This document shows positions 16,977 to 26,052 of a DNA stretch of 64,000 bases, piece after piece. Position numbers and translations under genes: made by a program. Each line of letters begins with the position of its first letter. The first letter of the stretch is position 1. This DNA is from an uncultured Lachnospiraceae bacterium. GTDB lineage: Bacteria > Bacillota > Clostridia > Lachnospirales > Lachnospiraceae. The notes beneath the pieces were generated by a model. The model saw only the letters and a list, made by a program, of their open reading frames with translations, was not told the origin of the DNA and did no database searches. Location: assembly GCA_910577825.1 (NCBI GenBank), contig CAJTOK010000004.1:1-64000 (forward strand). The letters run 5' to 3'.

Positions 16977-18050
16977 ATGCAGAAAAAAAAGTATTATTTA
17001 AACATTATATTTATGGCTGTGCTGCTTGCTCTGGTATTCTATGTTATTTTAAAGGAAGAAGACCTTGGGGAAATCCTTAATGCCCTTAAAGACACAAGTG
17101 CCGCATTTATGTTCTTTGCAGCCATAGCAGGGCTTATGTACGTTATAATGGAAGGTGTTTCCATGCAGATTATTTTAATATCATTAGGCTGTAAAACCAA
17201 TATATTAAAATGTACCAAATATTCATTTATTGGATTTTTCTTTAATGCAATAACACCTTCAGCTACTGGCGGCCAGCCCATGCAGGTGCTTTATATGAAT
17301 AGCGACGGGATAAATATGGGGGCTTCATCTGTAACCCTTTTATTCTGGACAATAATATATAAGATTGCACTTGTTATAATTGAAGGCTTTGTATTTATTT
17401 TTATGAACGGCTTTGCAAGGCAGTATATTGGAAAATATATGTGGCTTTTTATTATTGGGATTATAGTAAATGTAGTTTCAATATTCCTTTATTCAATAGT
17501 TGTATTTTCCAAAAACGGTGCAAGGAACATTGCATATTTTGCAACATGGCTGCTCCATAAACTCCATATAGTCAAAAGAAAAGAAAAAATAGAAAAAAAA
17601 CTTGACAAGCTGCTTAATTCATATAATGAAGGTGCAGAATATATGTTAAGCCATATGAAAACGGCAGCTGTAGTTTTATTTACAACAATTATACAAAGGG
17701 TGTCATACTTTGCAGTAACATGGTTTGTGTACAAAGCCCTTGGCTGTGATGGTTATACATGTGTACAGATTATAGTGCTCCAGAGTTTTGTATCGGTCTG
17801 TATAGATATACTTCCTTTCCCAGGCGGTGTTGGTGTTAATGAAGGATTTTTTGTAAAGCTTTTTGCACCAGTTATGGGAAAGAGCATGGCAGTTTCTGCA
17901 ATGCTTCTTAGCAGGGGTGCAAGCTTCTATGTAATACTTATAGCCAGTGCAGTTATTACAGTTTCAGCACAAATACGCCAGATACATAAAGAAGGCAGGA
18001 AAGTAAAGTTTGGAAAAGATAAAACCGGAGGGGATAATGGAGGATTATAA
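16977..18050 (+). CDS. YbhN/LPG-synthase-type flippase, paralogue 1
   Basis: A 357-residue integral membrane protein with about eight hydrophobic segments, of the lysylphosphatidylglycerol synthase transmembrane (YbhN/DUF2157-unrelated) superfamily. Hallmarks are FFNAITPSATGGQPMQVLYM near residue 83 and DILPFPGGVGVNEGFF near residue 280. It lacks the soluble MprF synthase domain, so it is a stand-alone lipid transporter or flippase candidate. It shares the family motifs with the protein encoded at 21128-22162. Its last 14 bases overlap the yigZ-like gene. The substrate is unknown; the nearby phospholipid genes suggest a lipid. Confidence 0.8.
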   Translation: MQKKKYYLNIIFMAVLLALVFYVILKEEDLGEILNALKDTSAAFMFFAAIAGLMYVIMEGVSMQIILISLGCKTNILKCTKYSFIGFFFNAITPSATGGQPMQVLYMNSDGINMGASSVTLLFWTIIYKIALVIIEGFVFIFMNGFARQYIGKYMWLFIIGIIVNVVSIFLYSIVVFSKNGARNIAYFATWLLHKLHIVKRKEKIEKKLDKLLNSYNEGAEYMLSHMKTAAVVLFTTIIQRVSYFAVTWFVYKALGCDGYTCVQIIVLQSFVSVCIDILPFPGGVGVNEGFFVKLFAPVMGKSMAVSAMLLSRGASFYVILIASAVITVSAQIRQIHKEGRKVKFGKDKTGGDNGGL

Positions 18051-18684
18051 AATTGTATATAGCGGCGGGACTGGTGAAATTATTGAGAAAAAATCCCGTT
18101 TTATTGCCAATGTCTTTCCTGTGGAAAGCGAAGAAAAAGCCGCTGTAATAATTGGGGAAACACAGAAAAAATACTGGGATGCAAGGCATAACTGTTATGC
18201 TTATATTATTGGCAAAAATCCTGGCATTAGCAAGTGCAGTGATGACGGTGAACCCCAGGGCACTGCCGGCAGGCCGGTTCTGGAAGTATTATCAGGGACA
18301 GGGGTCTGTAATGTGCTTTTAATTGTCACAAGATACTTTGGCGGCACGCTTCTTGGTACTGGCGGGCTTGTACGTGCATATTCGGCCGCTGCAAAGGCAG
18401 GGCTTGCTGCCAGCAGGATTATAACTAAAGAAGCTGGCAAAAGGATTATAATAGTAACTGATTATAATGGCATAGGAAAGATACAATATATTACATCACA
18501 AATGGGGCTTGCTGTTATTGGCACAAAATATACTGATAAGGCAGAAATGGAACTTGCTGTTTCTTCTGGCAATATAGACAGCTTTATTAAAAAAGTTACA
18601 GAAGCAACATCAGGGCAGGCAGATATTAATACGGGCAGTGATATATATTTTGCAGTTATAGATAAGGAAGTTATAATATTCTGA
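18037..18684 (+). CDS. YigZ/IMPACT family protein
   Basis: A 215-residue cytoplasmic protein of the YigZ/IMPACT family. Landmarks are KKSRFIANVFPV, the DARHNCYAY core, DDGEPQGTAGRP and VTRYFGGTLLGTGGLVRAY, all highly conserved. Eukaryotic IMPACT modulates Gcn1; the role of bacterial YigZ is not settled. The ATG at 18037 has GGAGGGG just upstream; it overlaps the flippase gene by 14 bases, so translation is coupled. The length matches the family. Confidence 0.9.
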   Translation: MEDYKIVYSGGTGEIIEKKSRFIANVFPVESEEKAAVIIGETQKKYWDARHNCYAYIIGKNPGISKCSDDGEPQGTAGRPVLEVLSGTGVCNVLLIVTRYFGGTLLGTGGLVRAYSAAAKAGLAASRIITKEAGKRIIIVTDYNGIGKIQYITSQMGLAVIGTKYTDKAEMELAVSSGNIDSFIKKVTEATSGQADINTGSDIYFAVIDKEVIIF

Positions 18685-18695
18685 CGGAGGTTTTA

Positions 18696-20012
18696 ATGGA
18701 TTTATTTGATTATATGAGGGAGCAGGACAAAGAAAAAGAGTCCCCGCTTGCATCAAGGTTAAGGCCTGTTTCCCTTGATGAAGTTGCCGGCCAGGAACAT
18801 ATTATAGGAAAGGATAAGCTTTTATACAGGGCAATTAAAGCAGATAAACTTGGCTCTGTTATTTTTTACGGGCCTCCCGGCACTGGAAAGACAACCCTTG
18901 CCAAAGTTATTGCCAATACAACAAGTGCTGTTTTTACACAGCTCAATGCAGCTTCTGCTGGTAAAAAGGATATGGAAGAAATTATCCAGAAAGCCAAAGA
19001 TAACGCAGGAATGTATGGTAAAAAAACTATACTTTTTATTGATGAAATACACAGGTTTAATAAAGGGCAGCAGGATTACCTTTTGCCTTTTATTGAAGAT
19101 GGTACAATAATACTTATAGGTGCAACTACTGAAAACCCGTATTTTGAAGTAAACAGTGCGCTTGTTTCACGTTCCATATTATTTGAATTAAAGCCCCTCT
19201 CTTGTGAAAATATAAAGTCAATCCTTCTCCGGGCAGTAAATGACAGGGATAAGGGAATGGGGACATATAAAGCAGAAATTGATAATGATGCGCTGGATTT
19301 CCTGGCAGATATTTCTGGCGGTGATGCAAGGCTTGCACTTAATGCCATAGAACTTGCAATACTTACTACCCCTCGCAGTGTTGACGGGATTATACACATT
19401 ACCATTGGTGTGGCATCAGAATGTATACAGAAAAGGGTTATAAGATATGATAAAAACGGTGACAACCATTATGATGTTATCTCGGCATTTATTAAAAGCA
19501 TGAGAGGCTCAGACCCTGACGCTGCCATATATTATCTTGCCAGGATGCTTTATGCTGGTGAAGATATAAAGTTTATTGCAAGAAGGATAATGATTTGTGC
19601 AGCAGAAGATGTTTCCAATGCTGACCCGCAGGCACTTATTGTTGCAGTTAGTGCAGCGCAGGCAGCTGAAAGGGTTGGAATGCCAGAAAGCCAGATAATA
19701 CTTGCACAGGCAGTTTCCTATGTTGCAAGTGCACCCAAAAGCAACTCTGCTGTAGAAGCAATAAACAGGGCAATGGAAACAGTACAGAATGAAAAAACAG
19801 GTGCAGTACCACCCCACCTCCGGGACTCACATTACAAAGGTGCAAAAGAACTTGGATATGGCACAGGCTATAAATATGCACATGATTATCCAAAACACTA
19901 TGTAAAACAGCAGTACCTGCCAGATAACCTTACCGGCAGGAGGTTCTATATCCCTTCAGATAACGGGTATGAAAAAAAGATACAAGAATACTTCAATTAT
20001 ATAAAGAATTAA
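18696..20012 (+). CDS. rarA: Replication-associated recombination protein RarA (MgsA)
   Basis: A 438-residue AAA+ ATPase. SLDEVAGQEHIIG, Walker [10 protein letters not shown] near residue 56, Walker B FIDEIHRFNKGQQD and a C-terminal domain ending in GTGYKYAHDYPKHYVKQQYLP are diagnostic for RarA/MgsA. The family acts at stalled replication forks, interacting with SSB and melting DNA ends. GGAGG lies seven bases before the ATG. It follows the YigZ gene by eleven bases in the same operon-like run. Confidence 0.95.
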   Translation: MDLFDYMREQDKEKESPLASRLRPVSLDEVAGQEHIIGKDKLLYRAIKADKLGSVIFYGPPGTGKTTLAKVIANTTSAVFTQLNAASAGKKDMEEIIQKAKDNAGMYGKKTILFIDEIHRFNKGQQDYLLPFIEDGTIILIGATTENPYFEVNSALVSRSILFELKPLSCENIKSILLRAVNDRDKGMGTYKAEIDNDALDFLADISGGDARLALNAIELAILTTPRSVDGIIHITIGVASECIQKRVIRYDKNGDNHYDVISAFIKSMRGSDPDAAIYYLARMLYAGEDIKFIARRIMICAAEDVSNADPQALIVAVSAAQAAERVGMPESQIILAQAVSYVASAPKSNSAVEAINRAMETVQNEKTGAVPPHLRDSHYKGAKELGYGTGYKYAHDYPKHYVKQQYLPDNLTGRRFYIPSDNGYEKKIQEYFNYIKN

Positions 20013-20024
20013 TGGGGGTTTTAT

Positions 20025-20249
20025 ATGGCAAAACTGAAAAAAATATTTGCTATTGCAGGTGTGGTGCTTCTTCTTGGAATGTACCTGCTTACATTTATAT
20101 CTGCAATACTTGCAACACCAAACACACATTCATTATTCTTAGGAAGCCTTGCTGCAACAATTATTGTTCCAATATTTTTATACGCATATATGCTAATATA
20201 TAAGGTTGTATATAAAAAAAGGGAAAAACAGGAAGATAATGGACAATAA
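20025..20249 (+). CDS. Small two-helix membrane protein
   Basis: A 74-residue protein with two transmembrane helices (about residues 7-31 and 38-62), positive residues at both ends and a polar tail KKREKQEDNGQ. GGGGG precedes the ATG. It lies 12 bases after rarA and is probably cotranscribed. I know no function. About 175 bases after it, up to 20424, contain no gene or clear terminator. Confidence 0.6.
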   Translation: MAKLKKIFAIAGVVLLLGMYLLTFISAILATPNTHSLFLGSLAATIIVPIFLYAYMLIYKVVYKKREKQEDNGQ

Positions 20250-20424
20250 TACAAAAAGATTAAAGTTTCATTACAAAGTGCCCAAAGGGCTTGTTACCAT
20301 GCAGCCTGCTGTGTTAATATATGCCTTGGAAGGATTTGTGCAGCTATTAACAGATGGTTCTGCCATGCAGTCCCTGTTATAGCCTGCACTTTAAAGATTA
20401 ACCATATCTGTGGAGGAAAGCTTT

Positions 20425-21159
20425 ATGAATAACAGGTTAGTACAATGGTATGAAGCATATATTGGAAAAATAGTTCCAAGATATGCGTTTTTTTCTGTTA
20501 TATCCTGCTTTGTTTTTAATTCACTGATATATACTGGCACGCAGATTTTAATGAAAAATGCAAAACATTATGATTTATCAACATCATTTGACCATAACCT
20601 GCCATTTATCCCGGAATGGGTTTTAATATATATTATATGTTTTGCATTCTGGGCAGTTAATTATATAACAATTACACGCCAGGGGCGTGAAGAATGGTTT
20701 AAATTTGCAACAGCAGACTATCTTTCAAGAATTATATGCCTGGTATTTTTTATACTTATGCCAACAACCAATACAAGGCCTGTAATTACAGGGGACAGCT
20801 TAACGGAAAACCTTATGAAGTTCATATATATGGCTGACCCTGCAACTAACCTTTTCCCTTCAATACACTGCCTTGTAAGCTGGTTCTGCTATATTGGAAT
20901 AAGGGGAAGGAAAAATATACCATTGTGGTACAGGGCATTTTCATGTATATTTGCTATTATGGTTTTTATATCAACACAGTTTACCAAACAGCATTATATA
21001 GCAGATGTAATTGCTGGTGTGCTTATCGCAGAAACCTGCCTGTATATAGGAAACCATACAAAATTATATAAAAAGACCAGTAAAATTTTTGGCAAAATAA
21101 ATGCAAAAGTTTTTGGGGATATTATTTATGACAGGGAAGAAGAACAGGAATATTTTTAA
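20425..21159 (+). CDS. PAP2-family membrane phosphatase
   Basis: A 244-residue membrane protein with about six helices. PAP2 motifs are partly present: an RP pair in NTRPVI, PSIHCLVSW (motif 2, PSGH-like with Ile for Gly) and KQHYIADVIAG (motif 3 with the catalytic His and Asp, but lacking the usual SR). This divergence is seen in lipid phosphotransferase-like members. GGAGG lies eight bases before the ATG at 20425. It overlaps the second flippase gene by 32 bases and precedes pssA and psd, so a role in membrane phospholipid turnover or remodelling is likely. The substrate is not evident. Confidence 0.75.
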   Translation: MNNRLVQWYEAYIGKIVPRYAFFSVISCFVFNSLIYTGTQILMKNAKHYDLSTSFDHNLPFIPEWVLIYIICFAFWAVNYITITRQGREEWFKFATADYLSRIICLVFFILMPTTNTRPVITGDSLTENLMKFIYMADPATNLFPSIHCLVSWFCYIGIRGRKNIPLWYRAFSCIFAIMVFISTQFTKQHYIADVIAGVLIAETCLYIGNHTKLYKKTSKIFGKINAKVFGDIIYDREEEQEYF

Positions 21160-22162
21160 TGTTTTATTTCTAATTATAGTATTTGTGGCAACAATGTACT
21201 CAGTATTTTATAATGAAGACTTATCTTCTATTATAAGCTATATAAGAAATGCAGACAGCAGATATTTTTTTATAGGCGTTATATTTGTACTAATTTTCAT
21301 TGAATGTGAATCAGTGGTTATATATTATATGCTTAAAGGGCTTGGTGAAAACGTGCTGTTCTCCCACTGCTGTTTATATTCATTTGCCGGATTCTTCTTC
21401 AGCCTTATTACACCGTCTGCTACCGGAGGACAGCCTGCACAGCTTTATTTTATGAAAAAAGACGGGCTGCCGCTTACAGTGTCCACAATGGTCCTTGTTA
21501 TAGTAACAATTACTTATAAACTTGTTCTTGTAGCTGCCGGCATGCTTGTTTTTATATTTCGTCCCCAGGGCATTATGCAATATCTTTCACCCGCCACGGG
21601 CTGGTGCGTGCTTGGGATGGCACTAAATATTATATGTATTGTTGTTATGTTTATATTTGTATTCCATCCAGCCTTTGCCGGGAATACAGCATCATTTATA
21701 ATAAATATTGCTGGCAGGATTAAAATTATAAAAAACAAGCAGAAATATATGGACAAACTGGTTCTTGCAATGGACAAATACAAAGACAGTGCCAGTTATT
21801 TTGCATCACATAAGTTTGTAATATGGAATGTGTTCTGTATAACAGCATTCCAGCGTATTATTTTATTTGCTGTAACATATATTGTGTGTATTTCATTTAA
21901 TACAGCAGATGCAGGGCTCTTTACAATAACAGGGCTGCAGGCAATGATTTCAGTTGCTGTTGACATGCTTCCGCTTCCAGGCGGCATGGGAATTACAGAA
22001 AATCTTTTTAAAGAAATATTTACCCCTTTATGCGGCAAAAACCTTGTACTGCCAGTTATGATTGTAAGCCGTGGAATAAGTTATTATACACAGCTTCTTA
22101 TAAGTGCTGTTATGTCCGCTGTGGCATATTTTAAAATAGTATACAGAAAAGGAATACAATAA
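21128..22162 (+). CDS. YbhN/LPG-synthase-type flippase, paralogue 2
   Basis: A 344-residue membrane protein of the same family as the one encoded at 16977-18050. It shares FFSLITPSATGGQPAQLYFM and DMLPLPGGMGITENLF, with about eight helices and no soluble synthase domain. The ATG at 21128 follows GGGGAT and lies 32 bases inside the end of the PAP2 gene; an ATG nine codons earlier lacks a site. Its position between a PAP2 phosphatase and phosphatidylserine synthase points to lipid translocation or export of a lipid-linked group; this is inferred from neighbours. Confidence 0.8.
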   Translation: MTGKKNRNIFNVLFLIIVFVATMYSVFYNEDLSSIISYIRNADSRYFFIGVIFVLIFIECESVVIYYMLKGLGENVLFSHCCLYSFAGFFFSLITPSATGGQPAQLYFMKKDGLPLTVSTMVLVIVTITYKLVLVAAGMLVFIFRPQGIMQYLSPATGWCVLGMALNIICIVVMFIFVFHPAFAGNTASFIINIAGRIKIIKNKQKYMDKLVLAMDKYKDSASYFASHKFVIWNVFCITAFQRIILFAVTYIVCISFNTADAGLFTITGLQAMISVAVDMLPLPGGMGITENLFKEIFTPLCGKNLVLPVMIVSRGISYYTQLLISAVMSAVAYFKIVYRKGIQ

Positions 22163-22163
22163 G

Positions 22164-22868
22164 ATGATTGGATTTTATAATTATACGGTAATTCTTACAT
22201 ACATAAGCCTGCTTATCTCAGTTTTTGGCATGATACAGTCTTTTGGTGGAAGATTCCGTACTGCAATTTTATGTCTTGCACTGTCAGGGCTATGTGATAT
22301 GTTTGATGGCAAAATTGCCAGAAGCAAAAAGGACAGGACAGACGATGAGAAACTTTTTGGAATACAGATTGATTCATTATGTGATGTAATCTGCTTTGGC
22401 ATATTTCCTGCAATGATTTGTTTCCTTATAGGTGTAAGAGGCCCTGCTGGCTCACTTGCTACAGGCTATTACTGTGTCTGTTCAGTAATAAGGCTTGCAT
22501 ATTTTAATGTACTTGAAACAAGGAGGCAGGCAGCAGAAGATGGGGCTAATAAATATTACCACGGGCTTCCTATAACTTCAATGGCAATAATACTTCCAAT
22601 AGTATTTTTATTACAGCCATTTATACCGGAAATTGCTTTTTTACTGCTGCTCCACTTTGTATTATTTATTGTAGGCACTTTATTTATTGTAAACTTCAAA
22701 TTAAGGAAACCAAATAATTTTATACTGTTTTTGCTTGTTGCCATAGTTGCAGCAGCTGTCCTTATTATAATAATATTTTCAAGCTATAAAATTCCAAAAC
22801 TCAGGTTTCCCGAAATGCCATTATGGCCAGTTATTAAAAAATTATTCGGTGTACTTATATACCAATAG
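22164..22868 (+). CDS. pssA: CDP-diacylglycerol-serine O-phosphatidyltransferase
   Basis: A 234-residue membrane enzyme of the CDP-alcohol phosphatidyltransferase family. The motif DG(x)2AR(x)nG(x)3D(x)3D is present: DGKIAR, then GIQIDSLCD, around residues 48-76. Six to seven hydrophobic segments follow. It is followed within 30 bases by phosphatidylserine decarboxylase, so the product is taken to be phosphatidylserine and together they make phosphatidylethanolamine. It starts one base after the flippase stop codon. Confidence 0.85.
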   Translation: MIGFYNYTVILTYISLLISVFGMIQSFGGRFRTAILCLALSGLCDMFDGKIARSKKDRTDDEKLFGIQIDSLCDVICFGIFPAMICFLIGVRGPAGSLATGYYCVCSVIRLAYFNVLETRRQAAEDGANKYYHGLPITSMAIILPIVFLLQPFIPEIAFLLLLHFVLFIVGTLFIVNFKLRKPNNFILFLLVAIVAAAVLIIIIFSSYKIPKLRFPEMPLWPVIKKLFGVLIYQ

Positions 22869-22896
22869 CCGGAACTATACCAGGGAGGTGTCCATT

Positions 22897-23781
22897 ATGC
22901 AGAATAAAAGAGAACGTGTACCTGTTAATAATAAAGGCATACAGAACAGTATACTGCGTTTTTTATACCAGACAAAGCCAGGCTCTTTTTTACTAAAAGC
23001 ACTGGTTAACCCTTATGTATCAGAAGCAGCAGGATACTTTATGGACTCACACTTTTCAGTGCCATTAATAAAACCTTTTATTAAATATAACCATATTAAT
23101 ATGGAAGAATTTGAAAAATGCAGATACCAGAGTTTTAATGAGTTTTTTACACGTAAAATAAAAAGAGGCAGCAGGAAATTTTCCACAAAAGACAATGATT
23201 TATGTTCGCCATGTGATGCAAAGCTTAGTGTTTATAAAATTGAAGATGATTCTTCTTTTATGGTAAAAGGCACATATTACACTATGCAAAGCCTTACAAA
23301 AAGCCATAAACTTGCACAATATTATAAAGGCGGCACACTATGTATATTCCGGCTTTCTGTTGATGACTACCACAGATACGCATATATTGACGCTGGCAAA
23401 CAGAAAAAAAACCATAAAATCCCAGGTGTGCTCCATACCGTTAATCCTATAGCCTGCGGCAGATACCCTGTTTATAAAGAAAATTCAAGGGAATTTTCAA
23501 TACTTTACAGTAAAAACTTTGGAAAAGTGCTTATGATGGAAGTCGGCGCAATGCTTGTAGGCAGGATATGCAATTATAATGAAGAAACCCATGCAGTACG
23601 CGGACAGGAAAAAGGGAAGTTTGAATATGGCGGTTCAACAATTATACTTGCATTTGCAAAAGGAAGAGTCCTGATAGATAAAGAAATAATTAATAACAGC
23701 AGGTATGGATACGAAACCCTGGTTAAAATGGGAAATATTATTGGGAAAAAAGCTGGCAGCAGGCCAGATACGGGGAATTAG
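22897..23781 (+). CDS. psd: Phosphatidylserine decarboxylase
   Basis: A 294-residue proenzyme. SFNEFFTRKIK near residue 77, SVDDYHRYAYID with the catalytic His, HTVNPIA and MMEVGAMLVGRI are conserved, and the self-cleavage site reads GGST (LGST in many homologues) at about residue 250. Cleavage there yields the pyruvoyl group. The start at 22897 follows GGGAGG. With pssA immediately upstream it completes the phosphatidylethanolamine pathway at the membrane. Confidence 0.93.
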   Translation: MQNKRERVPVNNKGIQNSILRFLYQTKPGSFLLKALVNPYVSEAAGYFMDSHFSVPLIKPFIKYNHINMEEFEKCRYQSFNEFFTRKIKRGSRKFSTKDNDLCSPCDAKLSVYKIEDDSSFMVKGTYYTMQSLTKSHKLAQYYKGGTLCIFRLSVDDYHRYAYIDAGKQKKNHKIPGVLHTVNPIACGRYPVYKENSREFSILYSKNFGKVLMMEVGAMLVGRICNYNEETHAVRGQEKGKFEYGGSTIILAFAKGRVLIDKEIINNSRYGYETLVKMGNIIGKKAGSRPDTGN

Positions 23782-23784
23782 CGT

Positions 23785-25158
23785 ATGGAAACTCCAATAT
23801 ATGATTTTGTTAAAAACTATAAAGCTTCCGGAACTTCAAGATTCCATATGCCAGGACATAAAGGACAGGATTTCCTCGGGTGTGAAGGATACGATATAAC
23901 AGAAATAGAAGGTGCTGATGTATTAAGTATGGCTGGTGGCATTATTGCCGAAAGCCAGCTCAATGCCTCACACCTTTTTTGTACAGGTGAAACACTTTAC
24001 TCCACAGAAGGCTCATCCCTCTGCATTAAAGCAATGCTTATGGCAGTCCTTTTAGATGCAAGAAAACAGGGCAGGTTTAAAAGGGAATATATACTGGCAG
24101 CAAGAAATATACACCGCTCAATGGCCGATGCCTGTGCGCTTCTTGGCATTGGAACCCGGTTTATAACAAGCCAGGGAAGCAGTAATATATGCCAGGGCAC
24201 AGCAGCACCGAATGATATAGAAGCTTTTCTAAAGGACAGGCAAAAAGAAGGAAGCAGCCTGCCTATAGCTGTATATATTACATCCCCCGGTTATCTTGGT
24301 GATATTTCTGATATTGCAGCTATATCTTCCATCTGTGAAAAATATTCCATCCCCCTTGCTGTAGACAATGCACATGGCGCATACCTTGCCTTTCTTGACA
24401 AAAACAGCCACCCAGTAAAACTTGGTGCTGCAATATGCTGTGACTCTGCCCATAAAACACTGCCTGTACTTACAGGAGGTGCATATTTACATATATCAGA
24501 AAACTACAGGGAAAGATATACAGAAACCGCCCGGCGTGCCCTTGCACTATTCGGCTCAACAAGCCCGTCATACATTATATTACAGTCACTTGACTTATGT
24601 AACAAATACCTTGCAGAAGGCTATAAAAAAAAGCTGGCAGGCTGCATACATACTATAAACAGAACCAAAGATTTTTTAAGGCATAGCGGCATATGCGTAA
24701 TGGAAACAGAACCCTTAAAAATTGTTATAAACACTGCCTGCGCAGGATATACAGGTACCAGCATAAGCAGTGAAATGAGAAAATATGGCATTGAATGTGA
24801 ATATGCAGATATAGAATACATTGTGTTAATGGTTACACCAGAAAATACCCTTAAAGACTTCCAAAAAATAAAAAAATGGGCTTCTGGCACATCACTGGTA
24901 CATAATAAAAAAGAAAAGCTGGCATTACCAGATATTTGTTTAAAAACCCCACAACAGAAAATGCCAATACGTGATGCAGTATTTTCACCATCAGAAGTAA
25001 TAGACGCCAGGGATTCCCTTGGGCGCATATGTGCAGCAGAAACTGTATCATGCCCGCCAGCTGTTCCTATAGCAGTATGTGGTGAAATTATAGACCAGGA
25101 TATGGTAAAGCTTTTTGAAATATATAATATAAAAAAAATCTGTGTTGTAATGCAATAA
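23785..25158 (+). CDS. PLP-dependent Orn/Lys/Arg decarboxylase family protein
   Basis: A 457-residue fold-type I PLP enzyme of the short clostridial/Bacillus SpeA-YaaO group. FHMPGHKGQDFL at the N-terminus, FCTGETLYSTEGSSLCIKAML, AVDNAHGAYLAF and the PLP lysine in CDSAHKTLPVLTGGAYL are diagnostic. The substrate (arginine, lysine or ornithine) cannot be read from sequence. The protein is cytoplasmic. It follows psd by three bases, so it ends the lipid operon, though it belongs to polyamine or amino acid metabolism. No riboswitch or terminator is evident after it. Confidence 0.85.
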   Translation: METPIYDFVKNYKASGTSRFHMPGHKGQDFLGCEGYDITEIEGADVLSMAGGIIAESQLNASHLFCTGETLYSTEGSSLCIKAMLMAVLLDARKQGRFKREYILAARNIHRSMADACALLGIGTRFITSQGSSNICQGTAAPNDIEAFLKDRQKEGSSLPIAVYITSPGYLGDISDIAAISSICEKYSIPLAVDNAHGAYLAFLDKNSHPVKLGAAICCDSAHKTLPVLTGGAYLHISENYRERYTETARRALALFGSTSPSYIILQSLDLCNKYLAEGYKKKLAGCIHTINRTKDFLRHSGICVMETEPLKIVINTACAGYTGTSISSEMRKYGIECEYADIEYIVLMVTPENTLKDFQKIKKWASGTSLVHNKKEKLALPDICLKTPQQKMPIRDAVFSPSEVIDARDSLGRICAAETVSCPPAVPIAVCGEIIDQDMVKLFEIYNIKKICVVMQ

Positions 25159-25190
25159 TACCAAAGCCGCATTTCCAGCCTTACAAAACT

Positions 25191-25222
25191 GTAAGATTAA
25201 ATAGATAAATGTAAGTTAAATC
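25191..25222 (+). promoter_or_regulatory. Direct repeats, possible response-regulator site
   Basis: GTAAGATTAAAT (25191) and GTAAGTTAAAT (25211) start 20 bases apart, about two helical turns, in the region where the promoter of the ABC exporter is expected. OmpR-type regulators of Bce-like transporters bind such repeats. No two-component genes are adjacent. Confidence 0.3.
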
Positions 25223-25231
25223 TATGGCAGC

Positions 25232-25276
25232 CCCCCTGTTTATTTGTTATTCTTATAAAAACAAATAAACAGGGGG
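25232..25276 (+). promoter_or_regulatory. Perfect 16-bp hairpin covering the RBS of the ABC exporter
   Basis: CCCCCTGTTTATTTGT (25232-25247) and ACAAATAAACAGGGGG (25261-25276) are perfectly complementary around a 13-base loop. The AGGGGG at 25271-25276 is the ribosome binding site of the gene starting at 25285, so folding would hide it. No T-run follows, so it is not a terminator. The pairing is seen directly; translational control is inferred. Confidence 0.6.
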
Positions 25277-25284
25277 TATTTAAA

Positions 25285-26052
25285 ATGGCAATTTTACAAG
25301 TAAACAATCTAAAAAAAATATATGTAACAAGATTTGGCAGCAACCAGGTACAGGCTCTTAGTAATATTAATTTTTCTGTTGAGGCAGGGGAATATGTTGC
25401 AATTATGGGTGAATCAGGTTCTGGTAAAACTACCCTGCTTAATATTCTTGCAGCGCTTGACAAACCTACAAGCGGCCAGGTTCTGCTGGAGGGTAAAAAT
25501 ATAACAGGTATTAAGGAAAAAGAAATTTCTGCTTTCCGCAGGGATAATTTAGGATTTGTATTCCAGGATTTTAACCTGCTTGATAACTTTTCACTTAAAG
25601 ATAATATATTCCTTCCACTTGTACTGCAGGGCATTTCACCTGGCAGCATGGAGCAGAAATTAAGGCCTGTAGCAGCAAAGCTTGGAATTACTGAAATCCT
25701 TTCTAAGTATCCATATGAAGTATCAGGCGGGCAGAAACAGCGTACTGCTGTTGCAAGGGCACTGGTAACTTCACCAAAGCTTATACTTGCCGATGAGCCG
25801 ACAGGTGCTCTTGATTCCAAAGCTGCTGACAGCCTTTTAAAGCTTTTTAAGGAAATTAATGATGACGGGCAGACTGTTTTAATGGTTACACACAGTACAA
25901 AAGCGGCAAGCAATGCTAAAAGGGTACTCTTTATTAAAGATGGTGAAGTTTTCCACCAGATTTACCGTGGTACTATGAATAATGAGGAAATGTATTCAAA
26001 GATTTCTGATACATTAACAATACTTGCAACAGGTGGTGATATAAATGAATAA
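25285..26052 (+). CDS. Bce-type ABC exporter, ATP-binding subunit
   Basis: A 255-residue ABC ATPase. Walker A GESGSGKTT near residues 39-47, Q-loop FVFQDFNLLD, signature VSGGQKQR, Walker B LILADEPTGALD and switch His in MVTHS are intact. FQDFNLLD and the downstream FtsX-type permease place it in the BceA/MacB peptide-resistance family. It overlaps the permease gene by eight bases. Such transporters confer resistance to bacitracin and other cell-wall peptides. Expression may depend on the hairpin that buries the ribosome site. Confidence 0.9.
   Translation: MAILQVNNLKKIYVTRFGSNQVQALSNINFSVEAGEYVAIMGESGSGKTTLLNILAALDKPTSGQVLLEGKNITGIKEKEISAFRRDNLGFVFQDFNLLDNFSLKDNIFLPLVLQGISPGSMEQKLRPVAAKLGITEILSKYPYEVSGGQKQRTAVARALVTSPKLILADEPTGALDSKAADSLLKLFKEINDDGQTVLMVTHSTKAASNAKRVLFIKDGEVFHQIYRGTMNNEEMYSKISDTLTILATGGDINE

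Noticed and set aside
20250..20424. A possible terminator or small RNA between the small membrane protein and the PAP2 gene
   Set aside because: The only stem (GCCC/GGGC) is four pairs without a T-run; no structured RNA motif was recognised.
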